Shown here piece after piece: positions 16,548-26,400 of a stretch of 64,000 nucleotides of DNA. Source of the DNA: Bacteroidota bacterium. Lineage in GTDB: Bacteria > Bacteroidota > Bacteroidia > Cytophagales > Cyclobacteriaceae. Below the pieces are notes generated by a model that worked only from the letters and a program-made list of their open reading frames with translations, searched no databases and was not told the origin of the DNA. Where the stretch lies: assembly GCA_018267285.1 (NCBI GenBank), contig JAFDYU010000019.1:85959-149958 (forward strand), given 5' to 3'. The number at the start of each line of letters is the position of its first letter. Position 1 is the first letter of the stretch. A program made the translations under genes and the position numbers.

Positions 16548-17597
16548 ATGTTAGCTGCAGAAACGCTTTCAAAGCGCGATATCCGAAAACTTAAGGCCGA
16601 AGAATTAAAGAAATTTTTCATCGATCATGGCGATAAACCTTTTCGTGCCACCCAGGTAGATGAATGGCTCTGGAAAAAATCAGCCAAGAGCTTCGATCAA
16701 ATGACCAACCTTTCGGTAGCCACCCGTGCGTTGTTGAAAGAACATTTTGTAATCAACCACATACACGTTGACAAGATGCAACGCAGTGCCGATGGCACTA
16801 TAAAAAATGCCGTAAAGCTGCACGATGGATTAATTGTGGAGTCGGTGCTGATACCGGCTGAGAAAAGAATAACAGCTTGTGTGTCATCGCAGGTGGGCTG
16901 CTCGCTGGCGTGCAAGTTCTGTGCAACGGCAAAATTAAAACGGCAGCGCAACCTGAGTTCGGACGAAATTTACGATCAGGTGGTAGCCATTAAAGAACAA
17001 GCTGAATTGTTTTTTAACCGGCCACTTACCAACATCGTGTTCATGGGCATGGGAGAGCCGTTGTTGAATTATAGCAATGTAACGGCTGCCATCGAAAAAA
17101 TCACTTCGCAAAAAGGGCTGGGCATGGCTATGAAGCGGATAACAGTTTCTACGGTTGGCATTGCCAAGATGATCGTTAAGATGGCTGATGATGATGTGAA
17201 ATTTAATTTGGCCGTTTCCCTTCACGATGCCATTGACGAAACGAGGTCATCGATCATGCCCATCAACGATTCCAACCCGCTTAGCGAGCTTGGAGCAGCC
17301 CTGCGATACTGGTACCAAAAAACAAAACGAAAAGTTACCTACGAGTATGTGGTGTGGAAAGGAATCAACGATACCGAAGAGCACGTTCGAGCACTACTGA
17401 AATTCTGCAAAATTATCCCCTCTAAAGTAAACCTGATTGAGTACAACCCCATTGGCGATGGCGAGTTCCGGCAGGCAGCCGATGAAGTATTGAATATGTA
17501 CATGGATTTGCTAGAAAGAAACGGCATAACCACCCGAATACGCAAAAGCCGCGGGAAAGACATCGATGCGGCTTGCGGTCAGTTGGCCAATAAATAA
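16548..17597 (+). CDS. rlmN: dual-specificity 23S rRNA/tRNA m2A methyltransferase
   Basis: Radical-SAM methyltransferase that methylates A2503 of 23S rRNA and A37 of some tRNAs. The 349-aa protein has the CxxxCxxC iron-sulfur motif in GCSLACKFCATAK (residues ~122-134). It also has the GMGEPLLNY block and the C-terminal AACGQLA cysteine that carries the methyl intermediate. N-terminal KKFFIDHGDKPFRATQVDEWLW is typical. It is a standard housekeeping gene, isolated here with its own promoter. Confidence 0.96.
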   Translation: MLAAETLSKRDIRKLKAEELKKFFIDHGDKPFRATQVDEWLWKKSAKSFDQMTNLSVATRALLKEHFVINHIHVDKMQRSADGTIKNAVKLHDGLIVESVLIPAEKRITACVSSQVGCSLACKFCATAKLKRQRNLSSDEIYDQVVAIKEQAELFFNRPLTNIVFMGMGEPLLNYSNVTAAIEKITSQKGLGMAMKRITVSTVGIAKMIVKMADDDVKFNLAVSLHDAIDETRSSIMPINDSNPLSELGAALRYWYQKTKRKVTYEYVVWKGINDTEEHVRALLKFCKIIPSKVNLIEYNPIGDGEFRQAADEVLNMYMDLLERNGITTRIRKSRGKDIDAACGQLANK

Positions 17598-17660
17598 GGC
17601 ATAATTTTTGAAACTTTTTGGGATTTGAAATTCATCTGATAGGAGTATATTGCGCGATTG

Positions 17661-18368
17661 ATGAGGCGGAAGATTTTATTTTTTATAGTTGCGGTTGTTA
17701 TTTGTTTTTCGGCTTCGGCTCAGAAACTGTTGAAAGGTATTGTGGTTGACTCGGCCACACTTAATGCCGTGCCAAGTGCCTCCGTGCGCATAAAAGGCGC
17801 AAACTGGGGTACGCTTACCGATGCCGGTGGTGTGTTTTTCATTAAAGTGAAACCCACCGATACGCTTATTTTTTCCAGCGTGGGTTACTTTCGAACTGAG
17901 CTTCCGGTTTATGTGGATGACGAAGTGATGTTTGTACGACTGGTGCAAGACGTAACCCTGCTGAAAGAAGTTGTTGTAACCGGCCGACCCGAAGCCCAAA
18001 AAATTGAATCCCCAACCTTAAAATTGAAAAACAAATTCATGCCGTGGGGTGGGGCCGTACCGAGCGGTGGTGGTGCAGCCGTAAATCTTGATTTCTTTTC
18101 GAAACGCGAGCGCGAGAAACGTAAACTCGAAAAACTAAAATCAGAGCTTTCTAAAACACAAACTTATGTGGATATTGTTACAAACCCTGATGTAAAACAA
18201 GAACTGATGGATCGCTTTTCGCTGAGCGATACTACCTTTTACAAAATACTTACTCACTTCAACGAACAACACATAGAGATCACACACTCCGGTAGTCAAT
18301 CGTACATTCTCAATTCTTTATTTTCTTTTTTCGAAGCCGAAGTCAGGTTGAGGCGCTACCATCATTAA
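17661..18368 (+). CDS. exported carboxypeptidase-regulatory-like domain protein
   Basis: 235 aa from ATG 17661 (a TTG directly before is the alternative). A signal peptide (ILFFIVAVVICFSASA) is followed by a CarboxypepD_reg-like beta-sandwich near 25-100, with the GTLTDAGGVFFIKV and DTLIFSSVGYF strands as in TonB-dependent receptor N-terminal extensions. The C-terminal part is charged and helical, with no receptor barrel. Likely a periplasmic envelope protein of a type common in Bacteroidota; the role is not known. Confidence 0.75.
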   Translation: MRRKILFFIVAVVICFSASAQKLLKGIVVDSATLNAVPSASVRIKGANWGTLTDAGGVFFIKVKPTDTLIFSSVGYFRTELPVYVDDEVMFVRLVQDVTLLKEVVVTGRPEAQKIESPTLKLKNKFMPWGGAVPSGGGAAVNLDFFSKREREKRKLEKLKSELSKTQTYVDIVTNPDVKQELMDRFSLSDTTFYKILTHFNEQHIEITHSGSQSYILNSLFSFFEAEVRLRRYHH

Positions 18369-18407
18369 TTCGTTTTTTTTATTTCATCAAACCCGTAGCT
18401 TCGTAGC

Positions 18408-19088
18408 ATGGAGGAAAAACATTTTAAGTCATCGGATAAGGTGCGCGACTTTGTCATTGGTATGAGCGATGGGCTCACAGTTCCGTTTGCTCTGGCAGCG
18501 GGGCTGAGCGGAGCCGTAGACAACACCGGCATCATTGTAACAGCAGGTCTTGCAGAGATAGCAGCCGGCTCTATTGCCATGGGGTTGGGCGGATATTTGG
18601 CCGGCCGCACGGAGATCGAACACTACGATGCCGAAGAAAAAAGAGAGTACGAAGAAATTGAAAAGCTTCACGAAGTTGAAATTCGGGAAACTAAAGAAAT
18701 ATTTGCACAATACGGCCTCGATGAAAACCTTCAGGAAACCATTGCCCGCGAAATGGCAAAAAAGCCTAAACAATGGGTTGATTTTATGATGCGGTTTGAA
18801 CTGGGGTTGGAGCGACCCAACAAAAACCGAGCTCATGAAAGTGCATTCATTATTGGTGTTTCCTACATCATCGGAGGGCTGATTCCACTGAGCACGTACT
18901 TCACCACCGACTCGGTTACCCAAGGATTGGAAACCTCCATAATCGTTACGCTGCTCTGTCTTGTTGTTTTTGGAATTGTGAAAAGCAAACTTACCGGCCA
19001 ACCTTTATTAAAGGGTGCGTTGCGCGTAACTCTGGTTGGTGCTTTGGCTGCTGCGGCTGCATTCGGCATTGCAAAATTGATTGTTTGA
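18408..19088 (+). CDS. VIT1/CCC1-family Fe2+/Mn2+ transporter
   Basis: 226-aa integral membrane protein of the vacuolar iron transporter family. The N-terminus has the DFVIGMSDGLTVPFALAAGL motif (14-33). A charged cytoplasmic section rich in Glu and His (about 68-100) corresponds to the family's metal-binding domain between helices 2 and 3. Three further helices follow at 146-165, 175-192 and 205-223. It probably exports or sequesters ferrous iron or manganese; the direction is not deducible. Confidence 0.9.
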   Translation: MEEKHFKSSDKVRDFVIGMSDGLTVPFALAAGLSGAVDNTGIIVTAGLAEIAAGSIAMGLGGYLAGRTEIEHYDAEEKREYEEIEKLHEVEIRETKEIFAQYGLDENLQETIAREMAKKPKQWVDFMMRFELGLERPNKNRAHESAFIIGVSYIIGGLIPLSTYFTTDSVTQGLETSIIVTLLCLVVFGIVKSKLTGQPLLKGALRVTLVGALAAAAAFGIAKLIV

Positions 19089-19094
19089 TTCGCA

Positions 19095-19595
19095 ATGAAG
19101 ATTTCCATTATTGCAGCGGTTGCCCAAAACAGAACAATCGGAAAAGCCAACGACTTGCCCTGGCGATTGCCGGACGACATGAAATATTTTATGCAAACAA
19201 CACAAGGCCATCATGTGGTGATGGGTCGTAAAAATTACCAATCGCTTCCCGAAAAGTTTAAACCGCTCCCCAATCGTACGAATATTGTAATCAGCAGGCA
19301 AAAGAATTTCTCGGCTCAGGGATGCATCGTTGTGAACGACCTCCCAACGGCTGTGAGCCTTTCTAAACAAAATAACGAAACCGAATTGTTTATTATTGGC
19401 GGAGCGGAAATCTATTCTCTTGCTTTACCGATCACCGATAAACTATTCCTTACCGAAATCAAAGCTGAAATTGAAGGAGACACATTTTTTCCTGCTTTTG
19501 AAAAAAATGCATGGCAGGAAATTTCGCGGGTGCATCATCCGGTTGATGCAAAGCATAGCTTTGAGTTTGACTTTGTAATTTATCAGCGAATGTAA
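19095..19595 (+). CDS. folA: dihydrofolate reductase
   Basis: Reduces dihydrofolate to tetrahydrofolate with NADPH. The 166-aa protein has the family's N-terminal [21 protein letters not shown] (residues 3-23), the catalytic acid region RLPDDMKYF, the [11 protein letters not shown] nucleotide block near 42-52, and [10 protein letters not shown] near 102-111. It starts 6 bp after the metal-transporter stop and ends directly against the SDR gene, suggesting one transcript. Confidence 0.96.
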   Translation: MKISIIAAVAQNRTIGKANDLPWRLPDDMKYFMQTTQGHHVVMGRKNYQSLPEKFKPLPNRTNIVISRQKNFSAQGCIVVNDLPTAVSLSKQNNETELFIIGGAEIYSLALPITDKLFLTEIKAEIEGDTFFPAFEKNAWQEISRVHHPVDAKHSFEFDFVIYQRM

Positions 19596-20408
19596 ATGGC
19601 GTACATCAACAATAAAGTAATATGGGTAACGGGAGCTTCGAGCGGTATCGGTGAGGCACTCACCTACGAGCTCGCAAAAAAAGATAATGTCCGGCTCATT
19701 ATTTCTTCCAGAAGAAAAGAAGAGTTGGAACGCGTGAAAGGAAATTGTCCGCAGTCTGCACAGGCAAACATTCGTATTTTGCCACTTGATCTTTCACAAC
19801 AGGAAACGCTCAAACTTTCAACCGAAGCTGCAGTTCAGTTTTTTGGAACCGTAGATATTCTGATCAACAACGGAGGCATTGCGCAACGCAGCCTGGCTAA
19901 AGACACGTTGATTTCAGTTGATCGGCAGATTATGGAAGTTGATTTCTTCGGCACAATCGCCTTGACAAAATTTTTGCTGCCACATTTTCTTGAAAAGAAA
20001 TCGGGTCATTTTGTTACCGTAAGTAGCGTAATGGGATTAATCGGTACGCCTTACCGATCGGGCTATGCCGCTGCTAAACATGCCCTTCATGGATTTTTTG
20101 ATTCGCTTCGCGCAGAACTTTGGAAAGAACACAAAACTATTTTTGTCACCTTGATTTGCCCCGGATGGGTTCGCACCAACGTAACCCTAAACGCGTTGGT
20201 AGGCGATGGGTCAACGCTAAATAAAATGGATCGAACCACAGACCATGGATTATCGCCAAAAGTTTGTGCTGAAAAAATAATTAAAGCCATCGAACAACAG
20301 AAAAACGAAGTGTACATAGGTGGAGCAAAAGAAGTTTTTGCTGTTTATCTAAAACGATTTTTTCCGGCTTTGTTTGCCCGTGCCGTACGAAAATTAAGTG
20401 TGCGGTAA
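19596..20408 (+). CDS. short-chain dehydrogenase/reductase
   Basis: Classical SDR of 270 aa. The Rossmann glycine motif is TGASSGIGEA near 12-21, NNGG lies near 90, the catalytic Ser is in VSSVMG, and the catalytic YxxxK is YAAAK in SGYAAAKHALHG. The C-terminal third (ICPGWVRTNVT and so on) resembles DHRS7/short-chain ketoreductases acting on lipids or steroids, but the substrate cannot be assigned. Its ATG immediately follows the folA stop. NAD(P) preference is not resolved. Confidence 0.9.
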   Translation: MAYINNKVIWVTGASSGIGEALTYELAKKDNVRLIISSRRKEELERVKGNCPQSAQANIRILPLDLSQQETLKLSTEAAVQFFGTVDILINNGGIAQRSLAKDTLISVDRQIMEVDFFGTIALTKFLLPHFLEKKSGHFVTVSSVMGLIGTPYRSGYAAAKHALHGFFDSLRAELWKEHKTIFVTLICPGWVRTNVTLNALVGDGSTLNKMDRTTDHGLSPKVCAEKIIKAIEQQKNEVYIGGAKEVFAVYLKRFFPALFARAVRKLSVR

Positions 20409-20458
20409 AACCGTTATTTTTTTGATTTGTATATTCGCAGCCACAATAAAAATCAGAT

Positions 20459-21187
20459 ATGAAAAATATTTTTGTTTTAATACTACTGTTGAGCTCAGTG
20501 CTACTATCGGCTCAATCAAAAAAAGAATTGGAGGCTCAAATCAAAAATCTTCAAACCGAAATAGAAAATTTAAAAAAACCCAAAGAAATAGACTTGGGCG
20601 GCAAATATGCCAGAGCCGGTTACGGCATGGGAGTTTTGATCGCCAACAATATCCGATCGCAAGGAGGTGATTCACTCGATGTAGAAGCCATAGTAGCGGC
20701 CGTTCGAGATGTGTTTGCAAAAAACAATTTAAAGATTCAGCAGCAAGAATGTTTGCCCATTGTTCAGGAATTTATGAAGGAGGCGGCCGACCGTAAAAAT
20801 AGTTTGGCAAAAGAAGAGGGGCAAAATTTTTTAGCGAACAATAAAAAACAAGAAGGTGTAAAAGTAACGGCCAGTGGGTTACAGTATAAAGTAATTACCA
20901 GCGGCTCAGGAAAAACGCCTGCCGTTAGCAACAAGGTAACCGTTCACTACACGGGCAAACTTATAGACGGCACTGAGTTCGACAGCTCGGTTAAACGCGG
21001 AACGCCTGCGGAGTTTGGTTTGACGCAGGTTATCAGCGGCTGGACCGAAGTACTTCAGTTGATGAAAGAAGGCGATAAGTGGATGGTGTACATTCCGTAC
21101 GATCTGGCCTATGGCGAACGAGGCAGGGTGCCCATTCCACCTTATGCCGCTTTGATTTTTGAGCTGGAACTAATTAAAGTGAATTAA
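20459..21187 (+). CDS. FKBP-type peptidyl-prolyl isomerase (Mip/FkpA-like), exported
   Basis: 242 aa. A signal peptide (FVLILLLSSVLLSAQ) is followed by a coiled/helical FKBP_N dimerisation domain (about 22-125) and a C-terminal FKBP domain (about 135-242). The FKBP core carries VTVHYTGKLIDGTEFDSS and VISGWTEVLQLMKEGDKW plus the AYGERG and IPPYAAL loops, so it looks catalytically complete. This arrangement is typical of periplasmic folding helpers Mip and FkpA. Confidence 0.92.
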   Translation: MKNIFVLILLLSSVLLSAQSKKELEAQIKNLQTEIENLKKPKEIDLGGKYARAGYGMGVLIANNIRSQGGDSLDVEAIVAAVRDVFAKNNLKIQQQECLPIVQEFMKEAADRKNSLAKEEGQNFLANNKKQEGVKVTASGLQYKVITSGSGKTPAVSNKVTVHYTGKLIDGTEFDSSVKRGTPAEFGLTQVISGWTEVLQLMKEGDKWMVYIPYDLAYGERGRVPIPPYAALIFELELIKVN

Positions 21188-21214
21188 GCTGACTTAACTG
21201 ATGTATAGTTTGGT

Positions 21215-21280
21215 GTCAGGTTGAGTTTATCGAAACCTGATTTTGATGCTCGAAAACTCCTTCGACATGCTCAGGCTGAC
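21215..21280. repeat. REP-like imperfect inverted repeat
   Basis: The unit begins GTCAGGTTGAG and ends GCTCAGGCTGAC, with TCGAA near both inner ends. This is the palindrome family often seen dispersed between genes in Bacteroidota and other bacteria (GTCAGCCTGAGC...GTCGAAGG in its usual form). Here it lies in the 229-bp gap between the FKBP gene and the AT-rich insert, in which I see no gene. Only one copy was noticed in the window. Confidence 0.55.
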
Positions 21281-21416
21281 CAGTTGCGACATGTCCTGCG
21301 ACACAATGTAGATAAAGAAACCCGTGGCGTTCACCATCCCTTAATTCGGAGACTACTTTTTTGTCTACCTTGGTGTCCATACCATGTTATCGACTGGGTA
21401 TGTGCCTTTAGTAATT

Positions 21417-21803
21417 TTAACTAATGTCGGTCAATCTAATTATTTTATCACCGTCAAACTCAAAAATAGATTTACCTGAAAGATTTAGCTCTTGTCCTTT
21501 TTTTAATCCATTAGGAAAATCCATTGCTGAAATCGCCCTGTAACCAATTTCTATTTCACTGTGATTGTGCATGTGATTGAATGATTTAATTGTTTGAGTC
21601 CTCTCAGAAAAATATGCTTTTGCTTGTTCCGCTTGTTGTTTAACCGCTGTCAAACCCACTAGTGACATATTTGTCTCACCGTTCTGAATGTTTTCAAAAA
21701 TTATGTTGTCGTCAAAGTCAGCCACCATATTAGCTATATCAAACCTATTGTAGCTATCAATATATTTTCTAATAATCATTTCCCTATTTGTGATATTCGT
21801 CAT
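21417..21803 (-). CDS. SnoaL-like / nuclear transport factor 2 fold protein
   Basis: 128 aa with the NTF2/SnoaL-like pattern: an N-terminal helix (MIIRKYIDSYNRFDIANMVADF), a beta strand and long curved sheet (FENIQNG, LTAVKQQAEQ, then NHSEIEIGYRAIS) and a last strand GKSIFEFDGDKIIRLTDI. Such proteins act as small-molecule binders or isomerases; no catalytic residue can be fixed. The coding region is clearly more AT-rich than its neighbours, suggesting recent arrival. It lies 23 bp downstream of a small ORF on the same strand. Confidence 0.65.
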   Translation of the reverse strand: MTNITNREMIIRKYIDSYNRFDIANMVADFDDNIIFENIQNGETNMSLVGLTAVKQQAEQAKAYFSERTQTIKSFNHMHNHSEIEIGYRAISAMDFPNGLKKGQELNLSGKSIFEFDGDKIIRLTDIS

Positions 21804-21826
21804 TTTTAATTAGTTGTTAAGGTAAT

Positions 21827-21970
21827 TTATGGTCTTGGATAAGTCTTCCTCAAATTGCCGACTTCTTGATATTGTTCGATACTCCAATGATAAATTACTT
21901 TTAAGTCCCCGGTGGCTAAGTCGTCATTGTCCCAGCCACATTTCCACCAACTGAATGGTTTGCGTAACAT
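21827..21970 (-). CDS. small tryptophan-rich ORF, function unknown
   Basis: 47-codon ORF from ATG 21970, beginning MLRKPFSWWKCGWDND and ending at a TAA at 21827. It has three Trp and one Cys near the N-terminus and a mixed charged/aromatic composition unlike random translation. It starts 9 nt downstream of gltD and ends 23 bp before the SnoaL-like gene. Could be a real small protein or a gene remnant; no family recognised. Confidence 0.35.
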   Translation of the reverse strand: MLRKPFSWWKCGWDNDDLATGDLKVIYHWSIEQYQEVGNLRKTYPRP

Positions 21971-21978
21971 CAAGTGGA

Positions 21979-23445
21979 TTAAATTATCGGAGGACTTAAA
22001 GTTAAAGCCCCTTTTTCTTTTTCAGCCAGCAAAGACGAACCCATCAAATAGTCATCAATTGCCCGTGCTGCTTCGCGCCCCTCGCTGATCGCCCATACCA
22101 CCAACGACTGCCCTCTGCGCGCATCGCCTGCTGCAAAGATTTTTTCGTTTGAAGTTTGATGGCGGTTGCATTTTATGTTCCCTCGGTCATCGTAGGCAAC
22201 TTTTAAATTGTTGAGCAGACCCTGGTGTTGTGGGCTTAAAAAACCCAGTGCCAACAACACCAACTCACAAGGAATATCGCGCTCACTTCCCGATATTTCT
22301 TTAAATGAAGCCTTGTTGGTTTCCCACTCGATCTCTGCCACCCGCAGCGACTTCACGTTTCCTTTTCCATCGCTAGTAAAAGCTTTGGTAACAATGGACC
22401 AATGGCGCTCACAACCTTCTTCGTGCGAAGTTGACGTGCGTAAAATCATGGGCCAATTGGGCCAGGGCGTGTTTTCGTTTCTTTCTTTTGGTGGTTTTGA
22501 AAGAATCTCGATTTGCGTAACCGAGCTTGCGCCTTGCCTATTGGAAGTACCCACGCAGTCGGAGCCGGTATCTCCGCCTCCTATAACAATTACATTTTTG
22601 TCGGTTGCCCAAATTTCTTTTTCATGAATTTCTTTACCGCTTACCCTTCTGTTTTGCTGAGTAAGAAAATTCATGGCAAAGTGAATTCCGTTCAGCGATC
22701 TTCCTTCGATGGGCAAATCGCGGGGCACCGATGAACCACAACAAAGAAGTACGGCATCGAAAGTTTCTGTCAAGGTCTCTGCAGAAAGGTCAGCGCCCAC
22801 GTTGGTGTTGGTCATAAATTTTATTCCTTCTTCGGCCATCAAGCCAATTCTGCGATCAAGAATTTTTTTGCTGAGTTTAAAATCGGGTATGCCATACCGG
22901 AGAAGCCCTCCAATTTCGTCTGCTTTTTCGAAAACAGTAACATCGTGGCCTACTGAATTTAATTGTGCTGCCGCGGCAAGCCCTGCGGGGCCCGAACCAA
23001 TAATTGCAATTTTTTTTCCGGTACGATGTGCTGGAATGTTGGGTGAGATGTAACCTTCTTCAAAAGCTTTTTCAATAATCGTTTTTTCAATGTACTCGAT
23101 CGTTACGGCAGGTTTGTTGATACCCAGCACACACGAAGCTTCGCAGGGGGCAGGGCAAATCCTTCCCGTGAATTCAGGGAAATTATTGGTGTGCGAAAGA
23201 ATTTCGTAGGCGAGTTTCCAATTTTGTTGGTACACCGCATCGTTAAACTCCGGAATGATATTTCCCAGCGGGCATCCGTGATGGCAAAACGGAATACCAC
23301 AGTCCATGCAGCGCGATGCTTGTTTTAGGGTGAGCGCAGCATCTACCGATCCTTCTACCTCAAAATAATCTTTGATGCGTTCGCGCACTTCTCTTTTGGA
23401 TGGCAGTTGCCGATTTACCTCAAGAAACCCCGATATTTTTCCCAT
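21979..23445 (-). CDS. gltD: glutamate synthase (NADPH) small subunit
   Basis: Supplies electrons from NADPH through FAD to the large subunit. The N-terminal cysteine cluster CMDCGIPFCHHGCPLGN (42-58) binds [4Fe-4S] clusters. The FAD loop is IIGSGPAGLAAAA, and the NADPH loop is VIGGGDTGSDC, as in GltD. Length (488 aa) is standard. It starts 3 bp downstream of gltB on the same strand. Confidence 0.96.
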   Translation of the reverse strand: MGKISGFLEVNRQLPSKREVRERIKDYFEVEGSVDAALTLKQASRCMDCGIPFCHHGCPLGNIIPEFNDAVYQQNWKLAYEILSHTNNFPEFTGRICPAPCEASCVLGINKPAVTIEYIEKTIIEKAFEEGYISPNIPAHRTGKKIAIIGSGPAGLAAAAQLNSVGHDVTVFEKADEIGGLLRYGIPDFKLSKKILDRRIGLMAEEGIKFMTNTNVGADLSAETLTETFDAVLLCCGSSVPRDLPIEGRSLNGIHFAMNFLTQQNRRVSGKEIHEKEIWATDKNVIVIGGGDTGSDCVGTSNRQGASSVTQIEILSKPPKERNENTPWPNWPMILRTSTSHEEGCERHWSIVTKAFTSDGKGNVKSLRVAEIEWETNKASFKEISGSERDIPCELVLLALGFLSPQHQGLLNNLKVAYDDRGNIKCNRHQTSNEKIFAAGDARRGQSLVVWAISEGREAARAIDDYLMGSSLLAEKEKGALTLSPPII

Positions 23446-23448
23446 GTT

Positions 23449-26400
23449 TTAAATAATGTTGGCTTTAATTTTTCTTTTTTCTATAACCGCCTTGTAGTCT
23501 ACCGGCATCACCTTGATAAAATCATGAACCGACTTACTCCAGGAATTAAGAAGTTGTGCTGCGGTTTCACTTTTTGTGTAACCGATATGTTCTTCGATCA
23601 TTGTTTTCAATAGTTCCAGATCGTCAGTATCTAACGTGTCGAGCAAAACCATTTCCATGTTACAATTTCTTACGAACGATTTATGGGCATCCCACACGTA
23701 GGCAACACCGCCACTCATGCCGGCTGCAAAGTTTCTTCCGGTTTCGCCCAATATCACAACAGTTCCTCCGGTCATGTATTCACAACCGTGGTCGCCTACG
23801 CCCTCTACCACCACCTTCACACCTGAATTACGAACAGCAAACCGCTCGCCCGCCATGCCTTTGATGAATACCTTACCCGAAGTAGCACCGTATAAGGCAA
23901 CGTTACCTACGATCATGTTTGTGGAAGCGTTGAATTTACTCTGGGCAGGCGGATATAAAATCAAGTTTGCGCCCGATAGACCCTTGCCAAAGTAATCGTT
24001 GGCATCGCCTTCAAGTTCGAAGGTCAACCCTTTTGCGGCAAAGGCGGCAAAGCTTTGACCCGCGGTGCCCTCGAACTTAAAGTGAATCGTATTTGCCGGA
24101 AGGCCTTCGGCTAAAAATAGTTTAGAAACCTCGTTCGAAAGCATGGTGCCCGTAGCGCGGTCTTGGTTGGAAATAGGAAATACGGCCGAAACATTTTCTG
24201 CTTTTGTTAGTGCAGGCTCTGCAATCTGTAGGAGTTTCCGGTCGAGTACCGTTTCAATTCCGTGATCTTGTTCTTCCTGTTTGTAAAGCGGAGTATCTAA
24301 ACTCATGGCCTCTTTGTGGAGGATGACGTTGAGATTCAGATTTTTGTATTTCCAATGAGCATCGGTATTTCTTACCTCGAGCCGATCGGTTTGGCCAACC
24401 ATTTCGTTAACGGTGCGGAAACCTAGCTCGGCCATCACCTCGCGGAGTTCCTGAGCCAGAAAATGGAAAAGATTTACCACGTACTCAGGTTTACCGGTAA
24501 ACAAAGCCCGCAGTTCTTTGTTTTGAGTAGCCACACCCACGGGGCAAGTGTTGAGATGACACTTGCGCATCATAATACACCCGGCAGTTACAAGGGCTGC
24601 GGTGGCCACGCCCCATTCTTCAGCACCAAGCAAGGCGGCAATAGCCAAGTCGCGGCCGGTTCGTATTTGTCCATCGGTTTGAAGGGTTACCCTTCCACGT
24701 AGTTTATTGCGCACGAGCGTCTGGTGTGCTTCGGCCAACCCCAGTTCCCAAGGCAAGCCGGCATGGCGAATAGAACTCAGTGGCGAAGCACCCGTTCCTC
24801 CGTCATGCCCCGAAATCAAGATTACATCGGCATGAGCTTTGGCAACACCCGAAGCAATAGTTCCTACGCCTGCCTCCGAAACCAGCTTCACGTTGATGCG
24901 CGCTTTTTGATTGGCATTCTTTAAATCGAAGATAAGTTGGGCAAGATCTTCAATAGAATAAATATCGTGATGGGGTGGAGGTGAAATTAAGCCCACACCC
25001 GGTGTGGAATGGCGAACGCGGCCGATCCAATCGTCCACCTTGTGCCCGGGTAATTGCCCGCCTTCTCCGGGCTTGGCACCTTGAGCCATTTTTATTTGTA
25101 ACTCACTTGCGTTGGTAAGATAATAGCTGGTTACCCCAAATCGGCCCGAGGCAACTTGCTTGATCGCAGAGTTCTCCCAATCGCCATTTTCTTTTTTATG
25201 AAAACGAATTTCGTCTTCACCACCTTCACCACTGTTGCTCTTTCCGCCAATGCGGTTCATGGCAATGGCCAGCGTGCTGTGTGCCTCGTACGAAATAGAC
25301 CCAAAGGACATGGCGCCCGTTGCAAATCGTTTGAAGATGTTTTCAATCGGCTCTACTTCATCAATGGAAATGGATTGACTCCGTTTAAATTTTAATAAAC
25401 TCCGTAAGGTGATTGCTTTCTCGCTTTGCGCGTTGATCAGCGCTGAATATTTCTTGAATACATCGTAGTTATTTGTTTGGGTGGAGTGCTGCAGCAAATG
25501 AATTGTTTGCGGGGTGAACAAGTGAGATTCCCCACTCATTTTCCATTGGTACACGCCCCCAACAGGCAAATAAGGTTGCAGGTTAGAAGTTTTCGGAAAC
25601 GCCAGGCGGTGCTTAGCCAAAGCTTCGCGGGCAATATCATCTAAGGTTAAACCACCGATGCGTGAAACGGTGCCCGAGAAATACCGATCGATCACTTCGC
25701 TGCCGATACCCAATGCTTCAAATATTTGTGCGCCATGGTACGACTGCAGCGTGCTGATACCCATCTTGCTCATGATCTTCAGCAATTCGCCCGCTACCGC
25801 TTTTTTGTAATTGTATATTGCCTTTTCTTCGGTAAGTCCTTCGCTGAGTTGGTTTTTCTTTTTAAGATCGTGGATCGTTTGGTAAACCAGATACGGGTTT
25901 ATACCGGAGGCTCCGTAGCCAAGCAGGGTGGCGAAATGATGTGTTTCCCACACATCTCCGGCTTCTATCAATAGTCCAACTTTTCCGCGAATGCCCTTGC
26001 GTATTAGATCGTGGTGAACGGCAGCTACCGCAAGCAACGAGGGGATTTGGGTGTGCCCGCTGTCAAAACTCCGGTCCGATAAAATGATGATGGTGAACCC
26101 GTCTTCAACGGCATCGGTTACGTATTGGCAAACCCGGCTCAACCCTTTTTCCAGAGCGCCCGCACTTCCATCTGCTTTAAAATAAGTGTAGATAGTTTTT
26201 GTTTGAAGATGGCGGTGGTCGATGTACCTGATTTTTTCAAGTTCAGCATTAGAAAGTACAGGTGTTGGCAGTTCAAGTGTTAGGCAGTGCTGTGGCGACT
26301 CCTCAAGCAAATTAAGTGAGCCCCCAACGTGCGATGCGAGCGACATAATCATCCGCTCCCGAATCGGATCGATGGGCGGATTGGTGACCTGCGCAAAGAG

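Noticed and set aside
18429-19001. 190-codon minus-strand open frame
   Set aside because: Antisense to the VIT-like transporter; composition and lack of motifs mark it as a shadow.
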